From Henricia sp. BOLD:AAB3569 (lineage: Eukaryota; Echinodermata; Asteroidea; Spinulosida; Echinasteridae), in the NCBI GenBank assembly GCA_037783545.1, contig JBBELK010001584.1, forward strand, positions 1 through 64,000: 64,000 nt of DNA, in the 5' to 3' direction. Shown here piece by piece: positions 1-12,900 of the stretch (position 1 is its first letter; every line of letters starts with the position of its first letter). The position numbers and the translations under genes were made by a program. The notes below the pieces were generated by a model that was not told the DNA's origin, did no database searches, and was given only the letters and a program-made list of their open reading frames with translations.

Positions 1-2289
1 TACAGTTTGGAGCATGCAAAATTTGAAGTTGGTTGGACAATTCCTTGATTTCCAAATTTGCCGGCATTTGGGACACACTTTGACCTAATTCCCGTCACAA
101 TCTGGGGTGAGTCAACGGCCGTACAAATGTACACCAGTGCGGCGCAGGGTGTCCCAACAGCCACGGTTAGGGGAATAACCACGTAGCCGAGCTCCGTTTT
201 CCCTAAACTCTGAAATTTCTCCGTCATTTCCGGCGAAAATTTGTCAATTTTGCATGACAAGTGCGGAATATATACAGTTTGGAGCATGCAAAATTTGAAG
301 TTGGTTGGAAAATTCCTTGATTTCCAAATTTGCCGGCATTTGGGACACACTTTGACCTAATTCCCGTCACAATCTGGGGTGAGTCAACGGTCGTACAAAT
401 GTACACAAGCGCGGCGCAGGGTGTACCAACAGCCACGGTTAGGGGAATAACCACGTAGCCGAGCTCCGTTTTCCCTAAACTCAAATTTCTCCGTCATTTC
501 CCAGCGAAAATCTGTCAATTTTGCATGACAAGTGCGGAATATATACAGTTTGGAGCATGCAAAATTTGAAGTTGGTTGGAAAATTCCTTGATTTCCAAAT
601 TTGCCGGCATTTGGGACACACTTTGACCTAATTCCCGTCACAATCTGGGGTGAGTCAACGGCCGTACAGATGTACACCAGCGCGGCGCAGGGTGTCCCAA
701 CAGCCACGGTTAGGGGAATAACCACGTAGCCGAGCTCCGTTTTCCCTAAACTCTGAAATTTCTCCGTCATTTCCCAGCGCAAATCTGTCAATTTTGCATG
801 ACAAGTGCGGAATATATACAGTTTGGAGCATGCAAAATTTGAAGTTGGTTGGAAAATTCCTTGATTTCCAAATTTGCCGGCATTTGGGACACACTTTGAC
901 CTAATTCCCGTCACAATCTGGGGTGAGTCAACGGCCGTACAAATGTACACCAGCGCGGCGCAGGGTGTCCCAACAGCCACGGTTAGGGGAATAACCACGT
1001 AGCCGAGCTCCGTTTTCCCTAAACTCTGAACTTTCTCCGTCATTTCCAAGCGAAAATCTGTCAATTTTGCATGACAAGTGCGGAAGATATACAGTTTGGA
1101 GCTTGCAGAATTTGAAGTTGGTTGGAAAATTCCTTGATTTCCAAATTTGCCGGCATTTGGGACACACTTTGACCTAATTCCCGTCACAATCTGGGGTGAG
1201 TCAACGGCCGTACAAATGTACACCAGCGCGGCGCAGGGTGTCCCAACAGCCACGGTTAGGGGAATAACCACGTAGCCGAGCTCCGTTTTCCCTAAACTCT
1301 GAAATTTCTCCGTCATTTCCAAGCGAAAATCTGTCAATTTTGCATGACAAGTGCGGAATATATACAGTTTGGAGCATGCAAAATTTGAAGTTGGTTGGAA
1401 AATTCCTGATTTCCAAATTTGCCGGCATTTGGGACACACTTTGACCTAATTCCCGTCACAATCTGGGGTGAGTCAACGGCCGTACAAATGTACACCAGCG
1501 CGGCGCAGGGTGTCCCAACAGCCACGGTTAGGGGAATAACTACGTAGCCGAGCTCCGTTTTCCCTAAACTCTGAAATTTCTCCGTCATTTCCCAGCGAAA
1601 ATCTGTCAATTTTGCATGACAAGTGCGGAATATATACAGTTTGGAGCATGCAAAATTTGAAGTTGGTTGGAAAATTCCTTGATTTCCAAATTTGCCGGCA
1701 TTTGGGACACACTTTGACCTAATTCTCGTCACAATCTGGGGTGAGTCAACGGCCGTACAAATGTACACCAGCGCGGCGCAGGTGTCCCAACAGCCACGGT
1801 TAGCGGAATAACCACGTAGCCGAGCTCCGTTTTCCCTAAACTCTGAAATTTCTCCGTTATTTCCCAGCGAAAATCTGTCAATTTTGCATGACAAGTGCGG
1901 AATATATACAGTTTGGAGCATGCAAAATGTGAAGTTGGTTGGAAAATTCCTTGATTTCCAAATTTGCCGGCATTTGGGACACACTTTGACCTAATTCCCG
2001 TCACAATCTGGGGTGAGTCAACGGCCGTACAAATGTACACCAGCGCGGCGCAGGGTGTCCCAACATCCACGGTTAGGGGAATAACCACGTAGCCGAGCTC
2101 CGTTTTCCCTAAACTCTGAAATTTCTCCGTCATTTCCAAGCGAAAATCTGTCAATTTTGCATGACAAGTGCGGAATATATACAGTTTGGAGCATGCAAAA
2201 TTTGAAGTTGGTTGGAAAATTCCTGATTTCCAAATTTGCCGGCATTTGGGACACACTTTGACCTAATTCCCGTCACAATCTGGGGTGAG

Positions 2290-5200
2290 TCAACGGCCGT
2301 ACAAATGTACACCAGCGCGGCGCAGGGTGTCCCAACAGCCACGGTTAGGGGAATAACTACGTAGCCGAGCTCCGTTTTCCCTAAACTCTGAAATTTCTCC
2401 GTCATTTCCCAGCGAAAATTTGTCAATTTTGCATGACAAGTGCGGAATATATACAGTTTGGAGCATGCAAAATTTGAAGTTGGTTGGACAATTCCTTGAT
2501 TTCCAAATTTGCCGGCATTTGGGACACACTTTGACCTAATTCCCGTCACAATCTGGGTGAGTCAACGGCCGTACAAATGTACACCAGTGCGGCGCAGGGT
2601 GTCCCAACAGCCACGGTTAGGGGAATAACCACGTAGCCGAGCTCCGTTTTCCCTAAACTCTGAAATTTCTCCGTCATTTCCCGGCGAAAATTTGTCAATT
2701 TTGCATGACAAGTGCGGAATATATACAGTTTGGAGCATGCAAAATTTGAAGTTGGTTGGAAAATTCCTTGATTTCCAAATTTGCCGGCATTTGGGACACA
2801 CTTTGACCTAATTCCCGTCACAATCTGGGGTGAGTCAACGGTCGTACAAATGTACACAAGCGCGGCGCAGGGTGTACCAACAGCCACGGTTAGGGGAATA
2901 ACCACGTAGCCGAGCTCCGTTTTCCCTAAACTCAAATTTCTCCGTCATTTCCCAGCGAAAATCTGTCAATTTTGCATGACAAGTGCGGAATATATACAGT
3001 TTGGAGCATGCAAAATTTGAAGTTGGTTGGAAAATTCCTTGATTTCCAAATTTGCCGGCATTTGGGACACACTTTGACCTAATTCCCGTCACAATCTGGG
3101 GTGAGTCAACGGCCGTACAGATGTACACCAGCGCGGCGCAGGGTGTCCCAACAGCCACGGTTAGGGGAATAACCACGTAGCCGAGCTCCGTTTTCCCTAA
3201 ACTCTGAAATTTCTCCGTCATTTCCCAGCGAAAATCTGTCAATTTTGCATGACAAGTGCGGAATATATACAGTTTGGAGCATGCAAAATTTGAAGTTGGT
3301 TGGAAAATTCCTTGATTTCCAAATTTGCCGGCATTTGGGACACACTTTGACCTAATTCTCGTCACAATCTGGGGTGAGTCAACGGCCGTACAAATGTACA
3401 CCAGCGCGGCGCAGGTGTCCCAACAGCCACGGTTAGCGGAATAACCACGTAGCCGAGCTCCGTTTTCCCTAAACTCTGAAATTTCTCCGTTATTTCCCAG
3501 CGAAAATCTGTAAATTTTGCATGACAAGTGCGGAATATATACAGTTTGGAGCATGCAAAATGTGAAGTTGGTTGGAAAATTCCTTGATTTCCAAATTTGC
3601 CGGCATTTGGGACACACTTTGACCTAATTCCCGTCACAATCTGGGGTGAGTCAACAGCCGTACAAATGTACACCAGCGCGGCGCAGGGTGTCCCAACAGC
3701 CACGGTTAGGGGAATAACCACGTAGCCGAGCTCCGTTTTCCATAAACTCTGAAATGTTTCCGTCATTTCCCAGCGAAAATCTGTCAATTTTGCATGACAA
3801 GTGCGGAATATATACAGTTTGGAGCATGCAAAATTTGAAGTTGGTTGGAAAAATCCTTGATTTCCAAATTTGCCGGCATTTGGGACACACTTTGACCTAA
3901 TTCCCGTCACAATCTGGGGTGAGTCAACGGCCGTACAAATGTACACCAGCGCGGCGCAGGGTGTCCCAACAGCCACGGTTAGGGGAATAACCACGTAGCC
4001 GAGCTCCGTTTTCCCTAAACTCTGAAATTTTTCCGTCATTTCCCAGCGAAAATCTGTCAATTTTGCATGACAAGTGCGGAATATATACAGTTTGGAGCAT
4101 GCAAAATTTGAAGTTGGTTGGAAAATTCCTTGATTTCCAAATTTGCCGGCATTTGGGACACACTTTGACCTAATTCCCGTCACAATCTGGGGTGAGTCAA
4201 CGGCCGTACAAATGTACACCAGCGCGGCGCAGGGTGTCCCAGCAGCCACGGTTAGGGGAATAACCACGTAGCCCAGCTCCGTTTTCTCTAAACTTTGAAA
4301 TTTCTCCGTCATTTCCCAGCGCAAATCTGTCAATTTTGCATGACAAGTGCGGAATATATACAGTTTGGAGCATGCAAAATTTGAAGTTGGTTGGAAAATT
4401 CCTTGATTTCCAAATTTGCCGGCATTTGGGACACACTTTGACCTAATTCCCGTCACAATCTGGGGTGAGTCAACGGCCGTACAAATGTACACCAGCGCGG
4501 CGCAGGGTGTCCCAACAGCCACGGTTAGGGGAATAACCACGTAGCCGAGCTCCGTTTTCCCTAAACTCTGAAATTTTTCCGTCATTTCCCAGCGAAAATC
4601 TGTCAATTTTGCATGACAAGTGCGGAATATATACAGTTTGGAGCATGCAAAATTTGAAGTTGGTTGGAAAATTCCTTGATTTCCAAATTTGCCGGCATTT
4701 GGGACACACTTTGACCTAATTCCCGTCACAATCTGGGGTGAGTCAACGGCCGTACAAATGTACACCAGCGCGGCGCAGGGTGTCCCAACAGCCACGGTTA
4801 GGGGAATAACCACGTAGCCCAGCTCCGTTTTCCCTAAACTCTGAAATTTCTCCGTCATTTCCCAGCGCAAATCTGTCAATTTTGCATGACAAGTGCGGAA
4901 TATATACAGTTTGGAGCATGCAAAATTTGAAGTTGGTTGGAAAATTCCTTGATTTCCAAATTTGCCGGCATTTGGGACACACTTTGACCTAATTCCCGTC
5001 ACAATCTGGGGTGATTCAACGGCCGTACAAATGTACACCAGCGCGGCGCAGGGTGTCCCAACAGCCACGGTTAGGGGAATAACCACGTAGCCGAGCTCCG
5101 TTTTCCCTAAACTCTGAACTTTCTCCGTCATTTCCAAGCGAAAATCTGTCAATTTTGCATGACAAGTGCGGAAGATATACAGTTTGGAGCTTGCAGAATT

Positions 5201-7000
5201 TGAAGTTGGTTGGAAAATTCCTTGATTTCCAAATTTGCCGGCATTTGGGACACACTTTGACCTAATTCCCGTCACAATCTGGGGTGAGTCAACGGCCGTA
5301 CAAATGTACACCAGCGCGGCGCAGGGTGTCCCAACAGCCACGGTTAGGGGAATAACCACGTAGCCGAGCTCCGTTTTCCCTAAACTCTGAAATTTCTCCG
5401 TCATTTCCAAGCGAAAATCTGTCAATTTTGCATGACAAGTGCGGAATATATACAGTTTGGAGCATGCAAAATTTGAAGTTGGTTGGAAAATTCCTGATTT
5501 CCAAATTTGCCGGCATTTGGGACACACTTTGACATAATTCCCGTCACAATCTGGGGTGAGTCAACGGCCGTACAAATGTACACCAGCGCGGCGCAGGGTG
5601 TCCCAACAGCCACGGTTAGGGGAATAACTACGTAGCCGAGCTCCGTTTTCCCTAAACTCTGAAATTTCTCCGTCATTTCCCAGCGAAAATCTGTCAATTT
5701 TGCATGACAAGTGCGGAATATATACAGTTTGGAGCATGCAAAATTTGAAGTTGGTTGGACAATTCCTTGATTTCCAAATTTGCCGGCATTTGGGACACAC
5801 TTTGACCTAATTCCCGTCACAATCTGGGGTGAGTCAACGGCCGTACAAATGACCAGTGCGGCGCAGGGTGTCCCAACAGCCACGGTTAGGGGAATAACCA
5901 CGTAGCCGAGCTCCGTTTTCCCTAAACTCTGAAATTTCTCCGTCATTTCCCAGCGAAAATCTGTCAATTTTGCATGACAAGTGCGGAATATATACAGTTT
6001 GGAGCATGCAAAATTTGAAGTTGGTTGGAAAATTCCTTGATTTCCAAATTTGCCGGCATTTGGGACACACTTTGACCTAATTCTCGTCACAATCTGGGGT
6101 GAGTCAACGGCCGTACAAATGTACACCAGCGCGGCGCAGGTGTCCCAACAGCCACGGTTAGCGGAATAACCACGTAGCCGAGCTCCGTTTTCCCTAAACT
6201 CTGAAATTTCTCCGTCATTTCCCAGCGAAAATCTGTCAATTTTGCATGACAAGTGTGGAATATATACAGTTTGGAGCATGCAAAATGTGAAGTTGGTTGG
6301 AAAATTCCTTGATTTCCAAATTTGCCGGCATTTGGGACACACTTTGACCTAATTCCCGTCACAATCTGGGTGAGTCAACGGCCGTACAAATGTACACCAG
6401 CGCGGCGCAGGGTGTCCCAACAGCCACGGTTAGGGGAATAACCACGTAGCCGAGCTCCGTTTTCCATAAACTCTGAAATGTTTCCGTCATTTCCCAGCGA
6501 AAATCTGTCAATTTTGCATGACTAGTGCGGAATATATACAGTTTGGAGCATGCAAAATTTGAAGTTGGTTGGAAAATTCCTTGATTTCCAAATTTGCCGG
6601 CATTTGGGACACACTTTGACCTAATTCCCGTCACAATCTGGGGTGAGTCAACGGCCGTACAAATGTACACCAGCGCGGCGCAGGGTGTCCCAACAGCCAC
6701 GGTTAGGGGAATAACCACGTAGCCGAGCTCCGTTTTCCCTAAACTCTGAAATTTCTCCGTCATTTCCAAGCGAAAATCTGTCAATTTTGCATGACAAGTG
6801 CGGAATATATACAGTTTGGAGCATGCAAAATTTGAAGTTGGTTGGAAAATTCCTGATTTCCAAATTTGCCGGCATTTGGGACACACTTTGACCTAATTCC
6901 CGTCACAATCTGGGGTGAGTCAACGGCCGTACAAATGTACACCAGCGCGGCGCAGGATGTCCCAACAGCCACGGTTAGGGGAATAACTACGTAGCCGAGC
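2290..7000. repeat. Long higher-order satellite block, copy 1
   Basis: About 17-18 monomers follow the same order of marked types as 27348-32060, at an offset of 25,058-25,063 bp. The order includes the CCGGCGAAAATTTG type, the GTCGTACAAATG/ACAAGCG type, the CAGATGTACACC type, the CATAAACTCTGAAATGTTTCC type, alternating GAAATTTTTCC and CAGCGCAAAT types, the GAACTTTCTCC/GAGCTTGCAG type, the one-base-short AATTCCTGATTTCC type, and the AACTACGTAG/GGACAATTCC type. Shared order over this many units implies block duplication or very regular higher-order repetition. Confidence 0.8.
4194..4466. repeat. Representative 273-bp satellite monomer
   Basis: This unit runs from one GAGTCAACGG to the next. 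It holds two small dyads. GTACA-AA-TGTAC lies at 4206-4217. At 4391-4413 the arms TTGGAAA and TTTCCAA flank a 9-base loop, and the second arm runs on into AAATTTGC, which can partly pair with GCAAAATTT upstream. AT-rich A/T tracts cluster in the second half, while the first half is GC-rich around CAGCGCGGCGCAGG. No CENP-B-box-like 17-mer was noticed. This unit belongs to the CAGCGCAAAT type. Confidence 0.85.
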
Positions 7001-9900
7001 TCCGTTTTCCCTAAACTCTGAAATTTCTCCGTCATTTCCCAGCGAAAATCTGTCAATTTTGCATGACAAGTGCGGAATATATACAGTTTGGAGCATGCAA
7101 AATTTGAAGTTGGTTGGACAATTCCTTGATTTCCAAATTTGCCGGCATTTGGGACACACTTTGACCTAATTCCCGTCACAATCTGGGGTGAGTCAACGGC
7201 CGTACAAATGTACACCAGCGCGGCGCAGGGTGTCCCAACAGCCACGGTTAGGGGAATAACCACGTAGCCGAGCTCCGTTTTCCCTAAACTCTGAAATTTC
7301 TCCGTCATTTCCCAGCGAAAATCTGTCAAATTTGCATGACAAGTGCGGAATATATACAGTTTGGAGCATGCAAAATTTGAAGTTGATTGGAAAATTCCTT
7401 GATTTCCAAATTTGCCGGCATTTGGGACACACTTTGACCTAATTCTCGTCACAATCTGGGGTGAGTCAACGGCCGTACAAATGTACACCAGCGCGGCGCA
7501 GGTGTCCCAACACCCACGGTTAGCGGAATAACCACGTAGCCGAGCTCCGTTTTCCCTAAACTCTGAAATTTCTCCGTCATTTCCCAGCGAAAATCTGTCA
7601 ATTTTGCATGACAAGTGCGGAATATATACAGTTTGGAGCATGCAAAATGTGAAGTTGGTTGGAAAATTCCTTGATTTCCAAATTTGCCGGCATTTGGGAC
7701 ACACTTTGACCTAATTCTCGTCACAATCTGGGGTGAGTCAACGGCCGTACAAATGTACACCAGCGCGGCGCAGGTGTCCCAACAGCCACGGTTAGCGGAA
7801 TAACCACGTAGCCGAGCTCCGTTTTCCCTAAACTCTGAAATTTCTCCGTCATTTCCCAGCGAAAATCTGTCAATTTTGCATGACAAGTGTGGAATATATA
7901 CAGTTTGGAGCATGCAAAATGTGAAGTTGGTTGGAAAATTCCTTGATTTCCAAATTTGCCGGCATTTGGGACACACTTTGACCTAATTCCCGTCACAATC
8001 TGGGGTGAGTCAACGGCCGTACAAATGTACACCAGCGCGGCGCAGGGTGTCCCAACAGCCACGGTTAGGGGAATAACCACGTAGCCGAGCTCCGTTTTCC
8101 ATAAACTCTGAAATGTTCCGTCATTTCCCAGCGAAAATCTGTCAATTTTGCATGACTAGTGCGGAATATATACAGTTTGGAGCATGCAAAATTTGAAGTT
8201 GGTTGGAAAATTCCTTGATTTCCAAATTTGCCGGCATTTGGGACACACTTTGACCTAATTCCCGTCACAATCTGGGGTGAGTCAACGGCCGTACAAATGT
8301 ACACCAGCGCGGCGCAGGGTGTCCCAACAGCCACGGTTAGGGGAATAACCACGTAGCCGAGCTCCGTTTTCCCTAAACTCTGAAATTTCTCCGTCATTTC
8401 CAAGCGAAAATCTGTCAATTTTGCATGACAAGTGCGGAATATATACAGTTTGGAGCATGCAAAATTTGAAGTTGGTTGGAAAATTCCTGATTTCCAAATT
8501 TGCCGGCATTTGGGACACACTTTGACCTAATTCCCGTCACAATTCTGGGTGAGTCAACGGCCGTACAAATGTACACCAGCGCGGCGCAGCATGTCCCAAC
8601 AGCCACGGTTAGGGGAATAACTACGTAGCCGAGCTCCGTTTTCCCTAAACTCTGAAATTTCTCCGTCATTTCCCAGCGAAAATCTGTCAATTTTGCATGA
8701 CAAGTGCGGAATATATACAGTTTGGAGCATGCAAAATTTGAAGTTGGTTGGACAATTCCTTGATTTCCAAATTTGCCGGCATTTGGGACACACTTTGACC
8801 TAATTCCCGTCACAATCTGGGGTGAGTCAACGGCCGTACAAATGTACACCAGCGCGGGCGCAGGGTGTCCCAACAGCCACGGTTAGGGGAATAACCACGT
8901 AGCCGAGCTCCGTTTTCCCTAAACTCTGAAATTTCTCCGTCATTTCCCAGCGAAAATCTGTCAAATTTGCATGACAAGTGCGGAATATATACAGTTTGGA
9001 GCATGCAAAATTTGAAGTTGATTGGAAAATTCCTTGATTTCCAAATTTGCCGGCATTTGGGACACACTTTGACCTAATTCTCGTCACAATCTGGGTGAGT
9101 CAACGGCCGTACAAATGTACACCAGCGCGGCGCAGGTGTCCCAACACCCACGGTTAGCGGAATAACCACGTAGCCGAGCTCCGTTTTCCCTAAACTCTGA
9201 AATTTCTCCGTCATTTCCCAGCGAAAATCTGTCAATTTTGCATGACAAGTGCGGAATATATACAGTTTGGAGCATGCAAAATGTGAAGTTGGTTGGAAAA
9301 TTCCTTGATTTCCAAATTTGCCGGCATTTGGGACACACTTTGACCTAATTCCCGTCACAATCTGGGGTGAGTCAACGGCCGTACAAATGTACACCAGCGC
9401 GGCGCAGGGTGTCCCAACAGCCACGGTTAGGGGAATAACCACGTAGCCGAGCTCCGTTTTCCATAAACTCTGAAATGTTTCAGTCATTTCCCAGCGAAAA
9501 TCTGTCAATTTTGCATGACTAGTGCGGAATATATACAGTTTGGAGCATGCAAAATTTGAAGTTGGTTGGAAAATTCCTTGATTTCCAAATTTGCCGGCAT
9601 TTGGGACATACTTTGACCTAATTCCCGTCACAATCTGGGGTGAGTCAACGGCCGTACAAATGTACACCAGCGCAGCGCAGGGTGTCCCAACAGCCACGGT
9701 TAGGGGAATAACCACGTAGCCGAGCTCCGTTTTCCCTAAACTCTGAAATTTCTCCGTCATTTCCAAGCGAAAATCTGTCAATTTTGCATGACAAGTGCGG
9801 AATATATACAGTTTGGAGCATGCAAAATTTGAAGTTGGTTGGAAAATTCCTGATTTCCAAATTTGCCGGCATTTGGGACACACTTTGACCTAATTCCCGT
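6359..9900. repeat. Recurring 5- and 6-monomer higher-order units
   Basis: The one-base-short AATTCCTGATTTCC monomer, its upstream GACTAGTGCGG monomer and its downstream AACTACGTAG monomer recur as a set. The short monomer falls near 6648, 8282 and 9645, spacings of 1634 bp (6 monomers) and 1363 bp (5 monomers). The same 1363-bp spacing is seen between 31711 and 33074. A pair with GTCAAATTTGCATG and GTTGATTGG repeats near 7325 and 8963. Confidence 0.7.
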
Positions 9901-12900
9901 CACAATCTGGGGTGAGTCAACGGCCGTACAAATGTACACCAGCGCGGCGCAGGGTGTCCCAACAGCCACGGTTAGGGGAATAACTACGTAGCCGAGCTCC
10001 GTTTTCCCTAAACTCTGAAATTTCTCCGTCATTTCCAAGCGAAAATCTGTCAATTTTGCATGACTAGTGCGGAATATATACAGTTTGGAGCATGCAAAAT
10101 TTGAAGTTGGTTGGAAAATTCCTTGATTTCCAAATTTGCCGGCATTTGGGACACACTTTGACCTAATTCTCGTCACAATCTGGGGTGAGTCAACGGCCGT
10201 ACAAATGTACACCAGCGCGGCGCAGGTGTCCCAACACCCACGGTTAGCGGAATAACCACGTAGCCGAGCTCCGTTTTCCCTAAACTCTGAAATTTCTCCG
10301 TCATTTCCCAGCGAAAATCTGTCAATTTTGCATGACAAGTGCGGAATATATACAGTTTGGAGCATGCAAAATGTGAAGTTGGTTGGAAAATTCCTTGATT
10401 TCCAAATTTGCCGGCATTTGGGACACACTTTGACCTAATTCCCGTCACAATCTGGGGTGAGTCAACGGCCGTACAAATGTACACCAGCGCGGCGCAGGGT
10501 GTCCCAACAGCCACGGTTAGGGGAATAACCACGTAGCCGAGCTCCGTTTTCCATAAACTCTGAAATGTTTCCGTCATTTCCCAGCGAAAATCTGTCAATT
10601 TTGCATGACTAGTGCGGAATATATACAGTTTGGAGCATGCAAAATTTGAAGTTGGTTGGAAAATTCCTTGATTTCCAAATTTGCCGGCATTTGGGACACA
10701 CTTTGACCTAATTCCCGTCACAATCTGGGGTGAGTCAACGGCCGTACAAATGTACACCAGCGCGGCGCAGGGTATCCCAACAGCCACGGTTAGGGGAATA
10801 ACCACGTAGCCGAGCTCCGTTTTCCCTAAACTCTGAAATTTCTCCGTCATTTCCCGGCGAAAATTTGTCAATTTTGCATGACAAGTGCGGAATATATACA
10901 GTTTGGAGCATGCAAAATTTGAAGTTGGTTGGAAAATTCCTTGATTTCCAAATTTGCCGGCATTTGGGACACACTTTGACCTAATTCCCGTCACAATCTG
11001 GGGTGAGTCAACGGTCGTACAAATGTACACAAGCGCGGCGCAGGGTGTACCAACAGCCACGGTTAGGGGAATAAACACGTAGCCGAGCTCCGTTTTCCCT
11101 AAACTCAAATTTCTCCGTCATTTCCCAGCGAAAATCTGTCAATTTTGCATGACAAGTGCGGAATATATACAGTTTGGAGCATGCAAAATTTGAAGTTGGT
11201 TGGAAAATTCCTTGATTTCCAAATTTGCCGGCATTTGGGACACACTTTGACCTAATTCCCGTCACAATCTGGGGTGAGTCAACGGCCGTACAGATGTACA
11301 CCAGCGCGGCGCAGGGTGTCCCAACAGCCACGGTTAGGGGAATAACCACGTAGCCGAGCTCCGTTTTCCCTAAACTCTGAAATTTCTCCGTCATTTCCCA
11401 GCGAAAATCTGTCAATTTTGCATGACAAGTGCGGAATATATACAGTTTGGAGCATGCAAAATTTGAAGTTGGTTGGAAAATTCCTTGATTTCCAAATTTG
11501 CCGGCATTTGGGACACACTTTGACCTAATTCTCGTCACAATCTGGGGTGAGTCAACGGCCGTATAAATGTACACCAGCGCGGCGCAGGTGTCCCAACAGC
11601 CACGGTTAGCGGAATAACCAAGTAGCCGAGCTCCGTTTTCCCTAAACTCTGAAATTTCTCCGTTATTTCCCAGCGAAAATCTGTCAATTTTGCATGACAA
11701 GTGCGGAATATATACAGTTTGGAGCATGCAAAATTTGAAGTTGGTTGGAAAATTCCTTGATTTCCAAATTTGCCGGCATTTGGGACACACTTTGACCTAA
11801 TTCCCGTCACAATCTGGGGTGAGTCAACGGCCGTACAAATGTACACCAGCGCGGCGCAGGGTGTCCCAACAGCCACGGTTAGGGGAATAACCACGTAGCC
11901 GAGCTCCGTTTTCCCTAAACTCTGAAATTTTTCCGTCATTTCCCAGCGAAAATCTGTCAATTTTGCATGACAAGTGCGGAATATATACAGTTTGGAGCAT
12001 GCAAAATTTGAAGTTGGTTGGAAAATTCCTTGATTTCCAAATTTGCCGGCATTTGGGACACACTTTGACCTAATTCCCGTCACAATCTGGGGTGAGTCAA
12101 CGGCCGTACAAATGTACACCAGCGCGGCGCAGGGTGTCCCAACAGCCACGGTTAGGGGAATAACCACGTAGCCGAGCTCCGTTTTCCCTAAACTCTGAAA
12201 TTTTTCCGTCATTTCCCAGCGCAAATCTGTCAATTTTGCATGACAAGTGCGGAATATATACAGTTTGGAGCATGCAAAATTTGAAGTTGGTTGGAAAATT
12301 CCTTGATTTCCAAATTTGCCGGCATTTGGGACACACTTTGACCTAATTCCCGTCACAATCTGGGGTGAGTCAACGGCCGTACAAATGTACACCAGCGCGG
12401 CGCAGGGTGTCCCAACAGCCACGGTTAGGGGAATAACCACGTAGCCGAGCTCCGTTTTCCCTAAACTCTGAACTTTCTCCGTCATTTCCAAGCGAAAATC
12501 TGTCAATTTTGCATGACAAGTGCGGAAGATATACAGTTTGGAGCTTGCAGAATTTGAAGTTGGTTGGAAAATTCCTTGATTTCCAAATTTGACGGCATTT
12601 GGGACACACTTTGACCTAATTCCCGTCACAATCTGGGGTGAGTCAACGGCCGTACAAATGTACACCAGCGCGGCGCAGGGTGTCCCAACAGCCACGGTTA
12701 GGGGAATAACCACGTAGCCGAGCTCCGTTTTCCCTAAACTCTGAAATTTCTCCGTCATTTCCAAGCGAAAATCTGTCAATTTTGCATGACAAGTGCGGAA
12801 TATATACAGTTTGGAGCATGCAAAATTTGAAGTTGGTTGGAAAATTCCTGATTTCCAAATTTGCCGGCATTTGGGACACACTTTGACATAATTCCCGTCA

